64,000 nt of DNA. Origin: Candidatus Binatus soli. GTDB lineage: Bacteria; Desulfobacterota; Binatia; Binatales; Binataceae. The notes below the pieces were generated by a model. The model was not told the origin of the DNA, made no database searches, and worked only from the letters and a program-made list of their open reading frames with translations. Where the stretch lies: assembly GCA_002479255.1 (NCBI GenBank), contig DLMJ01000030.1, positions 1 to 64,000 of the forward strand, in the 5' to 3' direction. Below are positions 16,674-27,098 of the stretch, piece by piece. The position numbers and the translations under genes were made by a program. The number at the start of each line of letters is the position of its first letter. Positions within the stretch are counted from its first letter, which is position 1.

Positions 16674-17705
16674 ATGTTCGGTCGCAGATTGAAATTGACA
16701 CATACGCTCGGCGCCATCGCGGTGGCGGCGAGCGTTGTTCTGGGCGTGGGCGCCGCGCACGGAGCCCAAGTCACACTTCTCAACGTATCGTACGATCCGA
16801 CCCGCGAACTTTATGAATCGATCAACGCCCAGTTCGCGAAGGATTGGAAAGCGAAGACGGGCGACGACGTCACTATCAACCAATCGCACGGCGGCTCGGG
16901 CAAGCAGGCCCGTGCGGTAATCGACGGCCTGGAGGCCGACGTGGTGACGCTCGGTCTCGCCGGCGACATCGATGCGATCGTCGAGAAGGCGAATCTGCTT
17001 CCGTCGAACTGGCAATCGCGCCTGCCCGACAACAGCTGTCCCTACACATCGACCATCGTGCTGCTGGTGCGCAAGGGAAATCCGAAAAAGATTCACGACT
17101 GGGATGACCTGGTGAAACCGGGCATCTCGGTAATCACGCCGAATCCGAAGGCCTCAGGCGGCGCGCGATGGAATTTCCTGGCCGCGTGGGGCTACGCGCT
17201 CAAACGCAACGGCGGTGACGAGGCGAAGGCGGCGGCGTTCGTGAAGGTGCTGTACAAAAACGTGCCGGTGCTCGATTCCGGTGCGCGCGGCTCGACGACT
17301 ACTTTCGTCGAGCGCGAAATCGGCGACGTGCTGATTGCGTGGGAAAACGAGGCGCGGATGGCGATCAAGCTATTTGGCGCCGACAAGTTCGAGGTCGTGT
17401 ATCCGTCGCTGAGCATCCTGGCCGAACCGCCGGTCGCGTGGGTGGACAAGGTGGACCGCGGTCACGGCACGGCCGCGGTCTCGAAGGCGTATCTGGAATT
17501 TCTGTACACGCCCGCAGGTCAGGAAATGATCGCGCAGAATTTTTTCCGTCCGCGCGACAAGGCTGTCGCGGCGAAGTATGCGAGCCAATTTCCAAGCATG
17601 AGCCTGCTCACGATCGATTCGGATTTTGGCGGATGGAAGAAGGCGCAGCCGAAGTTTTTCGGCGACGGCGGCGTATTCGACAAGATCTATCAACCGGGAG
17701 GTTAG
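16674..17705 (+). CDS. sbp: sulfate-binding periplasmic protein
   Basis: This 343-residue precursor has a signal peptide (residues 1–~30, GVGAAHG|AQV). The family sequence LLNVSYDPTRELY is at 35–47 and the ligand-binding loop NQSHGGSGKQARAV at ~69–82, both diagnostic for sulfate/thiosulfate-binding proteins (Sbp/CysP). It delivers sulfate to the CysTWA importer encoded immediately downstream. The ATG at 16674 is preferred because it begins the signal peptide; the frame is open further upstream inside the porin gene. Sbp versus CysP (sulfate versus thiosulfate preference) cannot be settled by eye. Confidence 0.95.
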   Translation: MFGRRLKLTHTLGAIAVAASVVLGVGAAHGAQVTLLNVSYDPTRELYESINAQFAKDWKAKTGDDVTINQSHGGSGKQARAVIDGLEADVVTLGLAGDIDAIVEKANLLPSNWQSRLPDNSCPYTSTIVLLVRKGNPKKIHDWDDLVKPGISVITPNPKASGGARWNFLAAWGYALKRNGGDEAKAAAFVKVLYKNVPVLDSGARGSTTTFVEREIGDVLIAWENEARMAIKLFGADKFEVVYPSLSILAEPPVAWVDKVDRGHGTAAVSKAYLEFLYTPAGQEMIAQNFFRPRDKAVAAKYASQFPSMSLLTIDSDFGGWKKAQPKFFGDGGVFDKIYQPGG

Positions 17706-17730
17706 GAAAGTCGGGGCGGAGCGTCGCGCG

Positions 17731-18564
17731 ATGGCAACGAACACGAAACGGAACAACGTGCTGCCGGGATTCGGCCTGACGCTGGGCTTCACGCTCGCGT
17801 ACCTCGGAATCGTCGTGCTGATTCCGATCTCGACGATCTTCTTCAAGACTTTCACTCTGACCTGGCCTCAGTTCTGGGCCGCAGTCGCAAGTCCGCGCAC
17901 CATAGCGGCCTACCGGCTGAGCTTCGGCGCATCGATTGCAGGAGCGTTGGTCAACTCGGTGTTCGGGTTCATCGTGGCGTGGAGCCTGGTTCGTTACGAA
18001 TTTCCGGGCAAAAGCCTGATTGATGTGATGGTCGATCTTCCGTTCGCGCTGCCGACTTCGGTGGCGGGAATTACTCTCACCGCGATTTATGCGGGCAACG
18101 GATGGATTGGGCGATACCTCGCGCCGCTTGGAATAAAAGTCGCGTACGCCCCGCTCGGAGTGGCAGTCGCGCTTACTTTCGTCGGACTGCCGTTCGTGGT
18201 TCGCACCATCCAGCCGGTGCTCGAGGATCTCGATCAGGAATACGAGGAGGCCGCGGCGACGCTCGGCGCGAGCCGCTTACAGACGTTCGTATTGGTGATC
18301 GCGCCCGCGCTGATTCCCGCGCTGCTGACCGGGTTCGCACTCGCGTTCGCGCGCGCTCTCGGTGAATACGGCTCGGTGGTATTCATTTCGGGCAACATGC
18401 CGATGCATACCGAAGTGGTGCCGTTGCTGATCATGAGCAAGCTCGAGCAATTCGATTACGCCGGCGCGACGGCGATCGCGGTGGTGATGCTGACGGTGTC
18501 GTTCGTGATTCTGCTGGGCGTTAACATGTTGCAAAGGTGGAGCAGTCGCCGGCTGGCGGCTTGA
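17731..18564 (+). CDS. cysT: sulfate ABC transporter permease CysT (CysU)
   Basis: The 277-residue inner-membrane protein has about six membrane segments and the permease EAA loop YEEAAATLGASRLQTFVLVIAP at ~171–192, which contacts CysA. The sequences LPFALPTSVAGITL and FARALGEYGSVVFISGN are typical of CysT. The ATG at 17731 follows GGAG about 12 nt upstream and lies 25 bp after the sbp stop. It pairs with CysW to form the channel of the sulfate importer. Confidence 0.95.
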   Translation: MATNTKRNNVLPGFGLTLGFTLAYLGIVVLIPISTIFFKTFTLTWPQFWAAVASPRTIAAYRLSFGASIAGALVNSVFGFIVAWSLVRYEFPGKSLIDVMVDLPFALPTSVAGITLTAIYAGNGWIGRYLAPLGIKVAYAPLGVAVALTFVGLPFVVRTIQPVLEDLDQEYEEAAATLGASRLQTFVLVIAPALIPALLTGFALAFARALGEYGSVVFISGNMPMHTEVVPLLIMSKLEQFDYAGATAIAVVMLTVSFVILLGVNMLQRWSSRRLAA

Positions 18565-18572
18565 GGTTAGAG

Positions 18573-19457
18573 ATGGCCGGCCAGCCGCAACGCGAACCGA
18601 AAAGACCCGGGACGGCGGATCCGCCGATGGTCAGAATCGCGCTGATCGCGATCGCGCTCGCGTTTCTCGCGCTATTTCTTTTCATCCCGGTAATCGCGGT
18701 TTTTGCCGAGGCGCTGCAGAAGGGCATCGGCGCTTACTTTGCCGCGATCGCCGATCCTGAAGCCCGCGCCGCGATTCGGCTGACGCTGATGACCGCCGCG
18801 ATCGCAGTGCCGCTCAACGTTACATTCGGAATCGCCGCATCATGGGCGATCGCGCGCTTCGATTTTCCCGGCAAGCAAACGCTGCTGACGCTGATCGACA
18901 TACCGTTCTCGGTCTCGCCGGTCATCTCGGGGATGCTGTTCGTGCTGCTGCTCGGGGTGCGCGCGCCGCTTGGCGGGTTCCTTGCCGCTCACGGCATCAA
19001 GGTCATCTTTGCGGAGCCGGGAATCGTGCTGGCGACAATCTTCGTCACGTTTCCGCTCGCCGCGCGCGAACTGATCCCGATCATGCAGGCAGTCGGCAGC
19101 GAGGAGGAAGAAGCCGCGATCGTGCTGGGCGCCGGTGGATGGCAAATGTTTTTTCGGGTGACGCTGCCCAACGTCAAGTGGGGGCTGCTGTACGGCCTGG
19201 TGTTGTGCAACGCGCGCGCGATGGGCGAGTTCGGCGCGGTCTCGGTGGTTTCGGGGCACATCCGCGGGCACACGAACACGATGCCGCTGTACGTCGAGAT
19301 TCTGTACAATGATTACCAGTTCGCGGCCGCGTTTGCGGTCTCGTCGCTGCTCACCCTGCTCGCGATCGCGACGCTCATCGCCAAGCGTTTTCTGGAGCGC
19401 CGCGTGGTTCCCGCGAAGCAGGAACAGGACAATTTGGCGGTCAAGGTTGCGGCATGA
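18573..19457 (+). CDS. cysW: sulfate ABC transporter permease CysW
   Basis: The 294-residue inner-membrane protein has six predicted membrane segments and an EAA loop with EEEEAAIVLGAGGWQMFFRVTLPN. IDIPFSVSPVISGM and ARAMGEFGAVSVVSGHIRG are typical CysW phrases. The ATG at 18573 is preferred over a GTG at 18537 that overlaps cysT, because TTGAGG precedes it at suitable distance. The stop codon overlaps the cysA start in an ATGA, which shows translational coupling within the operon. Confidence 0.95.
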   Translation: MAGQPQREPKRPGTADPPMVRIALIAIALAFLALFLFIPVIAVFAEALQKGIGAYFAAIADPEARAAIRLTLMTAAIAVPLNVTFGIAASWAIARFDFPGKQTLLTLIDIPFSVSPVISGMLFVLLLGVRAPLGGFLAAHGIKVIFAEPGIVLATIFVTFPLAARELIPIMQAVGSEEEEAAIVLGAGGWQMFFRVTLPNVKWGLLYGLVLCNARAMGEFGAVSVVSGHIRGHTNTMPLYVEILYNDYQFAAAFAVSSLLTLLAIATLIAKRFLERRVVPAKQEQDNLAVKVAA

Positions 19458-20524
19458 GTATCGAGCTCAGAAACATAGCCAAGAAGTTCGGCGACTTCGT
19501 TGCGGTTGACAATATCAGCCTGCATATCGAAACCGGCGAGCTGGTCGCGCTGCTGGGGCTGTCGGGGTCGGGCAAGACCACGCTGCTCAGGATAATCGCG
19601 GGGCTGGAAACGCCGGACACCGGCGAGGTGCTGTTCCACGGCGAGGACGCCAGCGCCGTCAGCGTTCGCGAGCGCAAGGTTGGTTTCGTATTTCAGCACT
19701 ACGCACTATTTCGCCACATGACGGTGTTCGAAAACGTCGCCTTCGGGCTGCGCGTGATCCCCCGGCGCGCACGCCCCGCCGAGGCCGCGATCGCGCGGCG
19801 CGTGCATGAGCTGCTGAAGCTCGTGCAGCTTGATTTTCTTGCCGATCGCTACCCCTCGCAGCTCTCCGGCGGGCAGCGCCAGCGGGTCGCACTCGCGCGC
19901 ACGCTGGCCGTTGAGCCAAAAGTCCTGCTGCTCGACGAGCCGTTCGGCGCGCTCGACGCCAAGGTGCGGCAGGAACTGCGCCGCTGGCTGCGGCGGCTGC
20001 ACGACGAGATCAAGATAACCAGCGTTTTCGTCACTCACGATCAGGAAGAGGCGCTGGAACTCGCCAACCGGATCGTCGTGATGAACCAGGGGCGCATCGA
20101 GCAGATCGGCTCGGCCGAGGAAGTCTATCATCATCCCGCCAACGCTTTCGTGTACAACTTTTTGGGCAACGTGAACCTGTTCCACGGCCGAATCGAGAAC
20201 GGCCGCGTGTTTCTCGGCGATACGGCCGTCGAACTCGAGAATACCCATGCCCATGCGCATCCCGAGACCGGCAAGGCGATCCTCTACGTGCGGCCGCATC
20301 TGCTTGAAATCGTGATGAAGCCCAACGGCAAGCAGACGTTCCCCGCGACCGTGAAGTCGATCAATCCGGCCGGTCCGCAGGTCAAGATCGAGTTGGTCGC
20401 CGAATGGGGCGACATGGTGCAGGTCGAGATCGATCACGAACGCTACCAGGCGCTGCACCTGGAGCCGGGCGCGAATGTTTTTCTTAGACCCAAGGAACAG
20501 AAGCTGTTCGTGTATTCGATCTAG
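19454..20524 (+). CDS. cysA: sulfate ABC transporter ATP-binding protein CysA
   Basis: This 356-residue ATPase has Walker A GLSGSGKTT at 35–43, the Q-loop at Q81, signature LSGGQRQR at 137–144, Walker B VLLLDEPFGALD with D161/E162 and the switch histidine H195. The C-terminal third (~235–356) is a TOBE-type regulatory region, with a small His patch (HAHAHPETG). It powers sulfate import with CysT, CysW and Sbp. It overlaps the cysW stop by four bases (ATGA). Confidence 0.96.
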   Translation: MSIELRNIAKKFGDFVAVDNISLHIETGELVALLGLSGSGKTTLLRIIAGLETPDTGEVLFHGEDASAVSVRERKVGFVFQHYALFRHMTVFENVAFGLRVIPRRARPAEAAIARRVHELLKLVQLDFLADRYPSQLSGGQRQRVALARTLAVEPKVLLLDEPFGALDAKVRQELRRWLRRLHDEIKITSVFVTHDQEEALELANRIVVMNQGRIEQIGSAEEVYHHPANAFVYNFLGNVNLFHGRIENGRVFLGDTAVELENTHAHAHPETGKAILYVRPHLLEIVMKPNGKQTFPATVKSINPAGPQVKIELVAEWGDMVQVEIDHERYQALHLEPGANVFLRPKEQKLFVYSI

Positions 20525-20584
20525 CGGGGCGTTACGATACGTGGGAAGCTGCGCGCCGGCTTCGTCGCCGTTGTCTAATATGCA

Positions 20585-21247
20585 ATGATCAAGACAGCGG
20601 ATCGAAAGTTGGCTGAAGCCAGGAACAATTCCGATGGTCAGAACGAGCGTCTAATCGGGCGGCGAGTATTCATCGCCGCGATTGCCGCGATACCGGCGAT
20701 CATCGCATTCGGTTACGCTGAAACCGGCGTCACATCCGATGCGTCCGGTAATTCGCCGGATCCGGATGCGCCGGGCATCGTCAAAGTATCGATAGTAGAG
20801 TTCACCGATTCCGGCCAAAGAAAGGGACTCGTGATGGAAGATAAAGTCGTCAAGACGGACGAGGAATGGCGCAAGGAGCTGACCCCGGAGCAGTACGAGG
20901 TCGCGCGCAAAAAGGGCACCGAGCGCCCATTCTCAAACCTGTACGCCGAGAATCACGACAAGGGTCTGTATCGATGCATCTGTTGCGGCAATGCGCTGTT
21001 CGACTCCGACACCAAGTTCGAATCCGGCACGGGATGGCCGAGCTTCTATCAGCCGATCGCGCCGGAGAATGTCAGGACGGAGACCGATCGTTCATTTTTC
21101 ACGAAGCGGACCGAGGTGTTGTGCGCGAAATGCGACGCACATCTCGGGCACGTGTTCGACGATGGTCCGCGGCCGACCGGGTTGCGCTACTGCATGAATT
21201 CCGCGTCGCTCAAGTTCATCAAGCTCGACGAACCGAATAAGACGTGA
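20585..21247 (+). CDS. msrB: peptide-methionine (R)-S-oxide reductase with N-terminal export/anchor signal
   Basis: The 220-residue protein has the MsrB domain from about residue 85. The catalytic Cys is C203 in RYCMNSASLKF, the zinc-binding pairs are C131/C134 (CICC) and C180/C183 (CAKC), and FESGTGWPSFYQP is the substrate loop. MsrB reduces methionine-R-sulfoxide in proteins. Unlike most MsrB proteins it has an N-terminal region with twin arginines at 26–27 followed by a hydrophobic stretch (VFIAAIAAIPAIIAFGYA), which suggests Tat export or a membrane anchor, placing repair in the periplasm. It lies 60 bp after cysA. Whether it belongs to that operon is unclear. Confidence 0.92.
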   Translation: MIKTADRKLAEARNNSDGQNERLIGRRVFIAAIAAIPAIIAFGYAETGVTSDASGNSPDPDAPGIVKVSIVEFTDSGQRKGLVMEDKVVKTDEEWRKELTPEQYEVARKKGTERPFSNLYAENHDKGLYRCICCGNALFDSDTKFESGTGWPSFYQPIAPENVRTETDRSFFTKRTEVLCAKCDAHLGHVFDDGPRPTGLRYCMNSASLKFIKLDEPNKT

Positions 21248-21365
21248 GTCGCGATGGCCCGCGCGTCGGCGTTGTGCGAGCTTGAAACGTCCCGAATTGC
21301 ATTCCTGCACGACAAGTTCGTGACAATCCTTCACCGGCAGGTTCGTATACTCGACAGTCAATTCA

Positions 21366-21923
21366 ATGGGAGATCGCGACATACTCAGCGACGCGCGGAA
21401 ATATTCCGCCGATGCCAGGATGCTCGGCGGCGCCGAGATCGGGATCCGCGCGATTCGCCCCGACGATCAGGAACGCCTGCACGAGCATTTCAGGGGCCTC
21501 AGCGAACAGTCCGTCTATTTTCGCTTCATGGGGATAAAGCGCGATCTGTCGCCGCAGGATCTCAAGCGTCTAACCGAGCTCGACTTCAAGAATCACGTCG
21601 GTCTGGCCGCGACAGTAACTGAGAACGGGCGCGAACGCTTCATCGGCGTCGGTCGTTATATTCGCGGCTCCGATCCGCATCGCGCAGAGGTCGCGTTCGC
21701 AATTCTCGACGAGTTCCAGGGCTGCGGCATCGGCACTCTGCTGCTCGAACATCTGAGTCTTATCGCCGATGCAAACGGGATCGCGGAATTCGAAGCCGAC
21801 GTGCTCGGCGACAACCGCCAAATGCTGGAGGTATTCGCTCACAGCGGTTTCGAGAGCCGTCGCTCTTTGGATTCGGGCGTCGTACATCTTTACTCCTCGA
21901 CAAGCAAAATGTTGAAAAAGTAG
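21366..21923 (+). CDS. GNAT family N-acetyltransferase
   Basis: The 185-residue protein starts with IRAIRPDDQERLHEHF, the usual beta1–alpha1 of GNAT enzymes, and has an acetyl-CoA binding loop with FQGCGIGTLLLEHLSLIA at ~117–134 (Q/RxxGxG/A type) and a final NRQMLEVFAHSGFE. It resembles the acetyltransferase half of the Pat/PatZ protein acetyltransferases that modify acyl-CoA synthetases, but it lacks their NDP-forming CoA-ligase and cAMP-binding portions. The next gene is a crotonase, so a connection to acyl-CoA metabolism is possible. Confidence 0.85.
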   Translation: MGDRDILSDARKYSADARMLGGAEIGIRAIRPDDQERLHEHFRGLSEQSVYFRFMGIKRDLSPQDLKRLTELDFKNHVGLAATVTENGRERFIGVGRYIRGSDPHRAEVAFAILDEFQGCGIGTLLLEHLSLIADANGIAEFEADVLGDNRQMLEVFAHSGFESRRSLDSGVVHLYSSTSKMLKK

Positions 21924-21964
21924 GTTTTTTGGGGCAACCGCACTTAAGCTGGGGAGGTCATTCG

Positions 21965-22729
<765 letters not shown>

Positions 22730-22922
22730 GCGCAAACTCGATTCAACAGTTTGTCGGCGGGGGCATTGTGCCGGTGCGCTGCTTCCTGTACCCTACTCCC
22801 AAGTCAATCGTGACTTTATGCGCGCGTCGGATTCCGTGACGCCACCCTCTCAACCCATCAGACCCACACGTTCGGCACTTTTTACGAACTGGAATCCGGG
22901 GCTCTGAACCATAGGATACCTT

Positions 22923-24137
<1,215 letters not shown>

Positions 24138-24169
24138 CCGCCCCAATTTCCCGGAAATGAGTCCGGCCG

Positions 24170-24205
24170 CCACCGGGCCGATCGCAACCGCGGTCGGCCC
24201 GGTGG
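24170..24205. terminator. bidirectional hairpin between helicase and VOC genes
   Basis: CCACCGGGCCGA at 24170–24181 pairs perfectly with TCGGCCCGGTGG at 24194–24205 around a 12-nt loop. It lies between two convergent genes 33 and 17 bp from the stops. No T-run is present. Confidence 0.6.
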
Positions 24206-24221
24206 AAATCAGTGCCGCCCG

Positions 24222-24938
24222 TTAGCCCGGGATCGGACCGGTCAGCGACGCCCGCTGCGAAATCTCAATGAAGTTGCCGTCGGGGTCGCGAATGAACGAA
24301 ATCCGCGCCACCGCGCCCAGCGTCACCGGCGCCGCGCCTTCCCAAACACCCATCGACATGAACCGTCGATGCTCCCCGTCGCAATCACGCACCTGCACCG
24401 TGATATAACGCATCCCCACTGCGCGCATCGACGCGATCGCGTCCATCGCGCCGGCCGTCGGTGATTTCCGGGCGCGCACGGCCGCGGGATCGTGGCGAAA
24501 GCTGATTATCGTCTCGCCCACCTTGAAGCGGCCCGCGCCGATTCTCTCCGCCTGCATCGCGCCGGCGTAGAAATTCTCGAAGGCGGCCTCGTCGGTGACG
24601 CCGATATGGATTTCGATCTGATTGACGCCGCGCTGACCGCTCGGCGCCAGCTCGACCTCGTTGCCGTCGGGGTCCTGCAACGGAAGCGGCATCGGCGTGC
24701 GCAAATCGGAAATCGAAAGCTTTCGGTAGCCGCCCGCGGCTCGGGCCGGTAGCTGATCGCGAACGTGATTTATCTTGAGCACCGATCCGAGCAATCCGAA
24801 ACGATATTGCCGCACTCCTGCGCCGACCGGCAGCATCTCCTCGTAGGGCAGCCGGATTCGTTCGCCATAGAATGCGCGCATCTCGTCCAGCCGGTTGGTG
24901 AACAGTCCCACGTCGACGAATCGCTTTGCCAATTCCAT
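24222..24938 (-). CDS. VOC family protein with two glyoxalase-like domains
   Basis: The 238-residue protein contains two vicinal-oxygen-chelate modules, about residues 5–105 (FVDVGLFTNRLDEMRAFYGE ... LQDPDGNEVELAPSG) and 115–235 (QIEIHIGVTDEAAFENFYAG ... FIRDPDGNFIEIS). The paired DPDGN-x-(V/I)E strands carry the metal-ligand glutamates. This family includes extradiol dioxygenases, glyoxalase I and isomerases; the specific reaction is unknown. The ATG at 24938 (GGGAG upstream) is preferred over 24953. Confidence 0.82.
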   Translation of the reverse strand: MELAKRFVDVGLFTNRLDEMRAFYGERIRLPYEEMLPVGAGVRQYRFGLLGSVLKINHVRDQLPARAAGGYRKLSISDLRTPMPLPLQDPDGNEVELAPSGQRGVNQIEIHIGVTDEAAFENFYAGAMQAERIGAGRFKVGETIISFRHDPAAVRARKSPTAGAMDAIASMRAVGMRYITVQVRDCDGEHRRFMSMGVWEGAAPVTLGAVARISFIRDPDGNFIEISQRASLTGPIPG

Positions 24939-25070
24939 TTCGATCTCCCGCAAATGCGCGCGCCGGGACTATCCTCGCCCATCGCACGATCTTCATTCAA
25001 TCCCGGATCCGGGCTCTGTCGGCTTCGCCGATTCCCTGATGACCCAGGCGTGCAGGTGACACAAAATTAA

Positions 25071-25100
25071 CGGGCGCGCGCCGCATTGGACGCGCGCCCG
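25071..25100 (-). terminator. intrinsic terminator of the phosphoesterase gene
   Basis: CGGGCGCGCG (25071–25080) and CGCGCGCCCG (25091–25100) form a perfect 10-bp GC stem with a 10-nt loop. On the minus strand it is followed by TTAATTTTGTG, a U-rich tail, and it lies 21 bp after the phosphoesterase stop. Confidence 0.78.
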
Positions 25101-25120
25101 TCGCTGATGGGTCCGAAGAT

Positions 25121-26764
25121 CTAGGAATGATCCGGCTCTCCGGTGGACGGATTCAGCAATAGCGGGCGGTTCAGTTTCGGATGCTTGAAGTCCAGCATCG
25201 AGTCGATCGAGTTGGAGATCGCGTCGAAGGAGCCCTGACCGATCCGTGTTCCGCCGAGCCAGTTATCCTCGATGAAGCGGATGGCGGAGACCTGGTTGGT
25301 CAGAGTGTGATCGACGAAGTTGGGTCGCGAGTACGGCGAGATCACCAAGAACGGCAGGCGCGGGCCGAAGCCGCAGCGGCCTTGCGCATGGGCGAGCGCG
25401 GGATTGACGCCCGGCAGGGCGGCGTCTCCGGTGCCGCACTGTCCTGTGCCGGTCAACGCGTCCGCGCTGCTCGCCGACTGGTTGAGGATCGGCGACATCT
25501 GGTGATCGTACCACCCGTCCGAATCGTCCCACGAGATTACTACCGCGGTGGAACTCCATTCGCGCGACTGCTGGAGCGCGTTGAGCACGGTCACGAGAAA
25601 GACCTGCTCGTCGAGCGGGTCGGAGTAGCCCGGATGACCTTCCTCGAAGCCGGGCGGCTTGACAAAGCTGACCGCAGGCAGGTTGTTCGCCGTAAGCGCG
25701 GCGAAGAAGTCTTCGGTGTCGTACTGATGATTGGCCGCGTCGGTGTGTCCGATGTTCGCGACTGAGCTGGGACGCGCATGAGTCAGGTTCTGCGTGCTCG
25801 CGTAGTACTGGAACGCTGCATGATGCGGGACGTAGTCGACTTTCGTTTCGCCCGTCACCGCCGAGGTGGTGGTGCGCGCGCAGCCGGTGGTCCCGTTGGA
25901 ATTGGTCAGAGACAGATTGAATCCACCGTGGAACCATCCCCACGTGATGTTCTTGGCGTTGAGCAGATCACCGATGTTCTGCCCGGTCATATAGACCGGG
26001 TTACTCGACGTGGAGCACACGTCGCTCGTCGGGTCGGAGTCGCCGATCAGGCTCCACGAGCCGTCGGTGTTCCCGACCAGCAGGCCGGCGGTGGCGCTGG
26101 CGCTCGTCGATTTGGGCACGGCGCCGTTGGTCTGTCCGGAAATGAGGTTGATCGCACCGGGCGTCGATGGCCCGAAGATTGTGTCGTAGGAGTTGTCACT
26201 CATGGCAAAGTGTTGCGCGTAATTCCACAGCGCGGTGACGGTGTTGCCGTCGTAGTAGCCCATCGTGAGGCCATCGGTCGGAACGGCCGGCAAAAGCGGC
26301 GAACTGTCCACGCCGACCCAATACGGGAACAGATCCATCAGGCCCTGGTCGGCCGCGGCCTGCTCGGGGGTGTAGTCGTGGTTCTGGTCCGCGGTCGCGG
26401 CCTGGCTCCGATCGAGGCGAAACGGATTAAGGGCGGCGCCCGGTCCACCGCCGCTGGCGGAGGTGGAGTTGTTGACGGAGTTCAGAAAGTTCGGGTTGTT
26501 TGTCAGCAGCGCGCTGCTGAGTCCATTGACGGTCGGCGTGCCCGCCCGCGCGGTGAACGCTGGCTCACCCGTTGGGTTGGCTGCGACCGGATAAGTCGCG
26601 AAGTAGTGATCGAACGAAATGTTTTCGGGGAAGATCACTACCAGGTGCTTGATGGGCGTGGCGGTGGGGGGCGCTGCCGTAGCGCCGAGGGCAGCCCCCG
26701 AGCCCTGTTGGATGAGCAGGGCCACGAGGCCCATTGCAACGGACCGTGCGATTTTTTTTCGCAT
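25121..26764 (-). CDS. secreted phosphoesterase (phospholipase C/acid phosphatase family)
   Basis: The 547-residue precursor has a signal peptide (MRKKIARSVAMGLVALLIQQ, cleavage near ALGATAA). PENISFDHYFATYP at ~46–59 is the N-terminal active-site motif of the bacterial phosphoesterase family (Pfam Phosphoesterase), which covers phospholipase C and AcpA-like acid phosphatases; further conserved metal-site segments are GHTDAANHQYDTEDFF and ISWDDSDGWYDHQ. It should hydrolyse phosphate esters outside the cytoplasm. The C-terminal phospholipase domain of classical PlcH proteins is absent, so acid phosphatase or phosphodiesterase is likelier. The start ATG at 26764 has AGGAGG upstream on the minus strand. 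Confidence 0.9.
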   Translation of the reverse strand: MRKKIARSVAMGLVALLIQQGSGAALGATAAPPTATPIKHLVVIFPENISFDHYFATYPVAANPTGEPAFTARAGTPTVNGLSSALLTNNPNFLNSVNNSTSASGGGPGAALNPFRLDRSQAATADQNHDYTPEQAAADQGLMDLFPYWVGVDSSPLLPAVPTDGLTMGYYDGNTVTALWNYAQHFAMSDNSYDTIFGPSTPGAINLISGQTNGAVPKSTSASATAGLLVGNTDGSWSLIGDSDPTSDVCSTSSNPVYMTGQNIGDLLNAKNITWGWFHGGFNLSLTNSNGTTGCARTTTSAVTGETKVDYVPHHAAFQYYASTQNLTHARPSSVANIGHTDAANHQYDTEDFFAALTANNLPAVSFVKPPGFEEGHPGYSDPLDEQVFLVTVLNALQQSREWSSTAVVISWDDSDGWYDHQMSPILNQSASSADALTGTGQCGTGDAALPGVNPALAHAQGRCGFGPRLPFLVISPYSRPNFVDHTLTNQVSAIRFIEDNWLGGTRIGQGSFDAISNSIDSMLDFKHPKLNRPLLLNPSTGEPDHS

Positions 26765-27098
26765 TCTCTTGTTCCTCCTTGTTCGATTGATGCGGCCGAT
26801 ACAAATTTCGGCAGCATCGGGACGATAGAGAACGCTGATTACCCGGTGATTAGAGTGAGATTAATTCGCGCCAGTTTCTCGTGAAGCCGCGATTAAGCTT
26901 CTGAGATCGGGAGATCGCGCGGTCATTAACAGCTGGCTATCGGACATTTTATCCGACGCCATTTCGCACCCTGGTCGTAGCGAACGCTGTCGCCGCGTCC
27001 GCCGTTTGCGCGCAATGCGACCGGCGTTGTAATGAATCAATTATATTTGCCCGCACGGATTGCGCATATAAGGATTGCGCATATTGAGGAGATTCATA
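26765..27098. promoter_or_regulatory. divergent intergenic region with 12-bp direct repeats
   Basis: This 334-bp region lies between the divergent phosphoesterase and aldehyde dehydrogenase genes, and I see no gene in it. GATTGCGCATAT occurs at 27058–27069 and again at 27073–27084, a 15-bp period, just upstream of the dehydrogenase ribosome site. An AT-rich TATATT at 27042–27047 could be a -10 element. A short inverted repeat TCGGA–N7–TCCGA lies near 26939–26955. Confidence 0.4.

Noticed and set aside
25778..26884. 368-codon plus-strand frame opposite the phosphoesterase
   Set aside because: Shadow of a GC-rich gene; no ribosome site or recognisable product.
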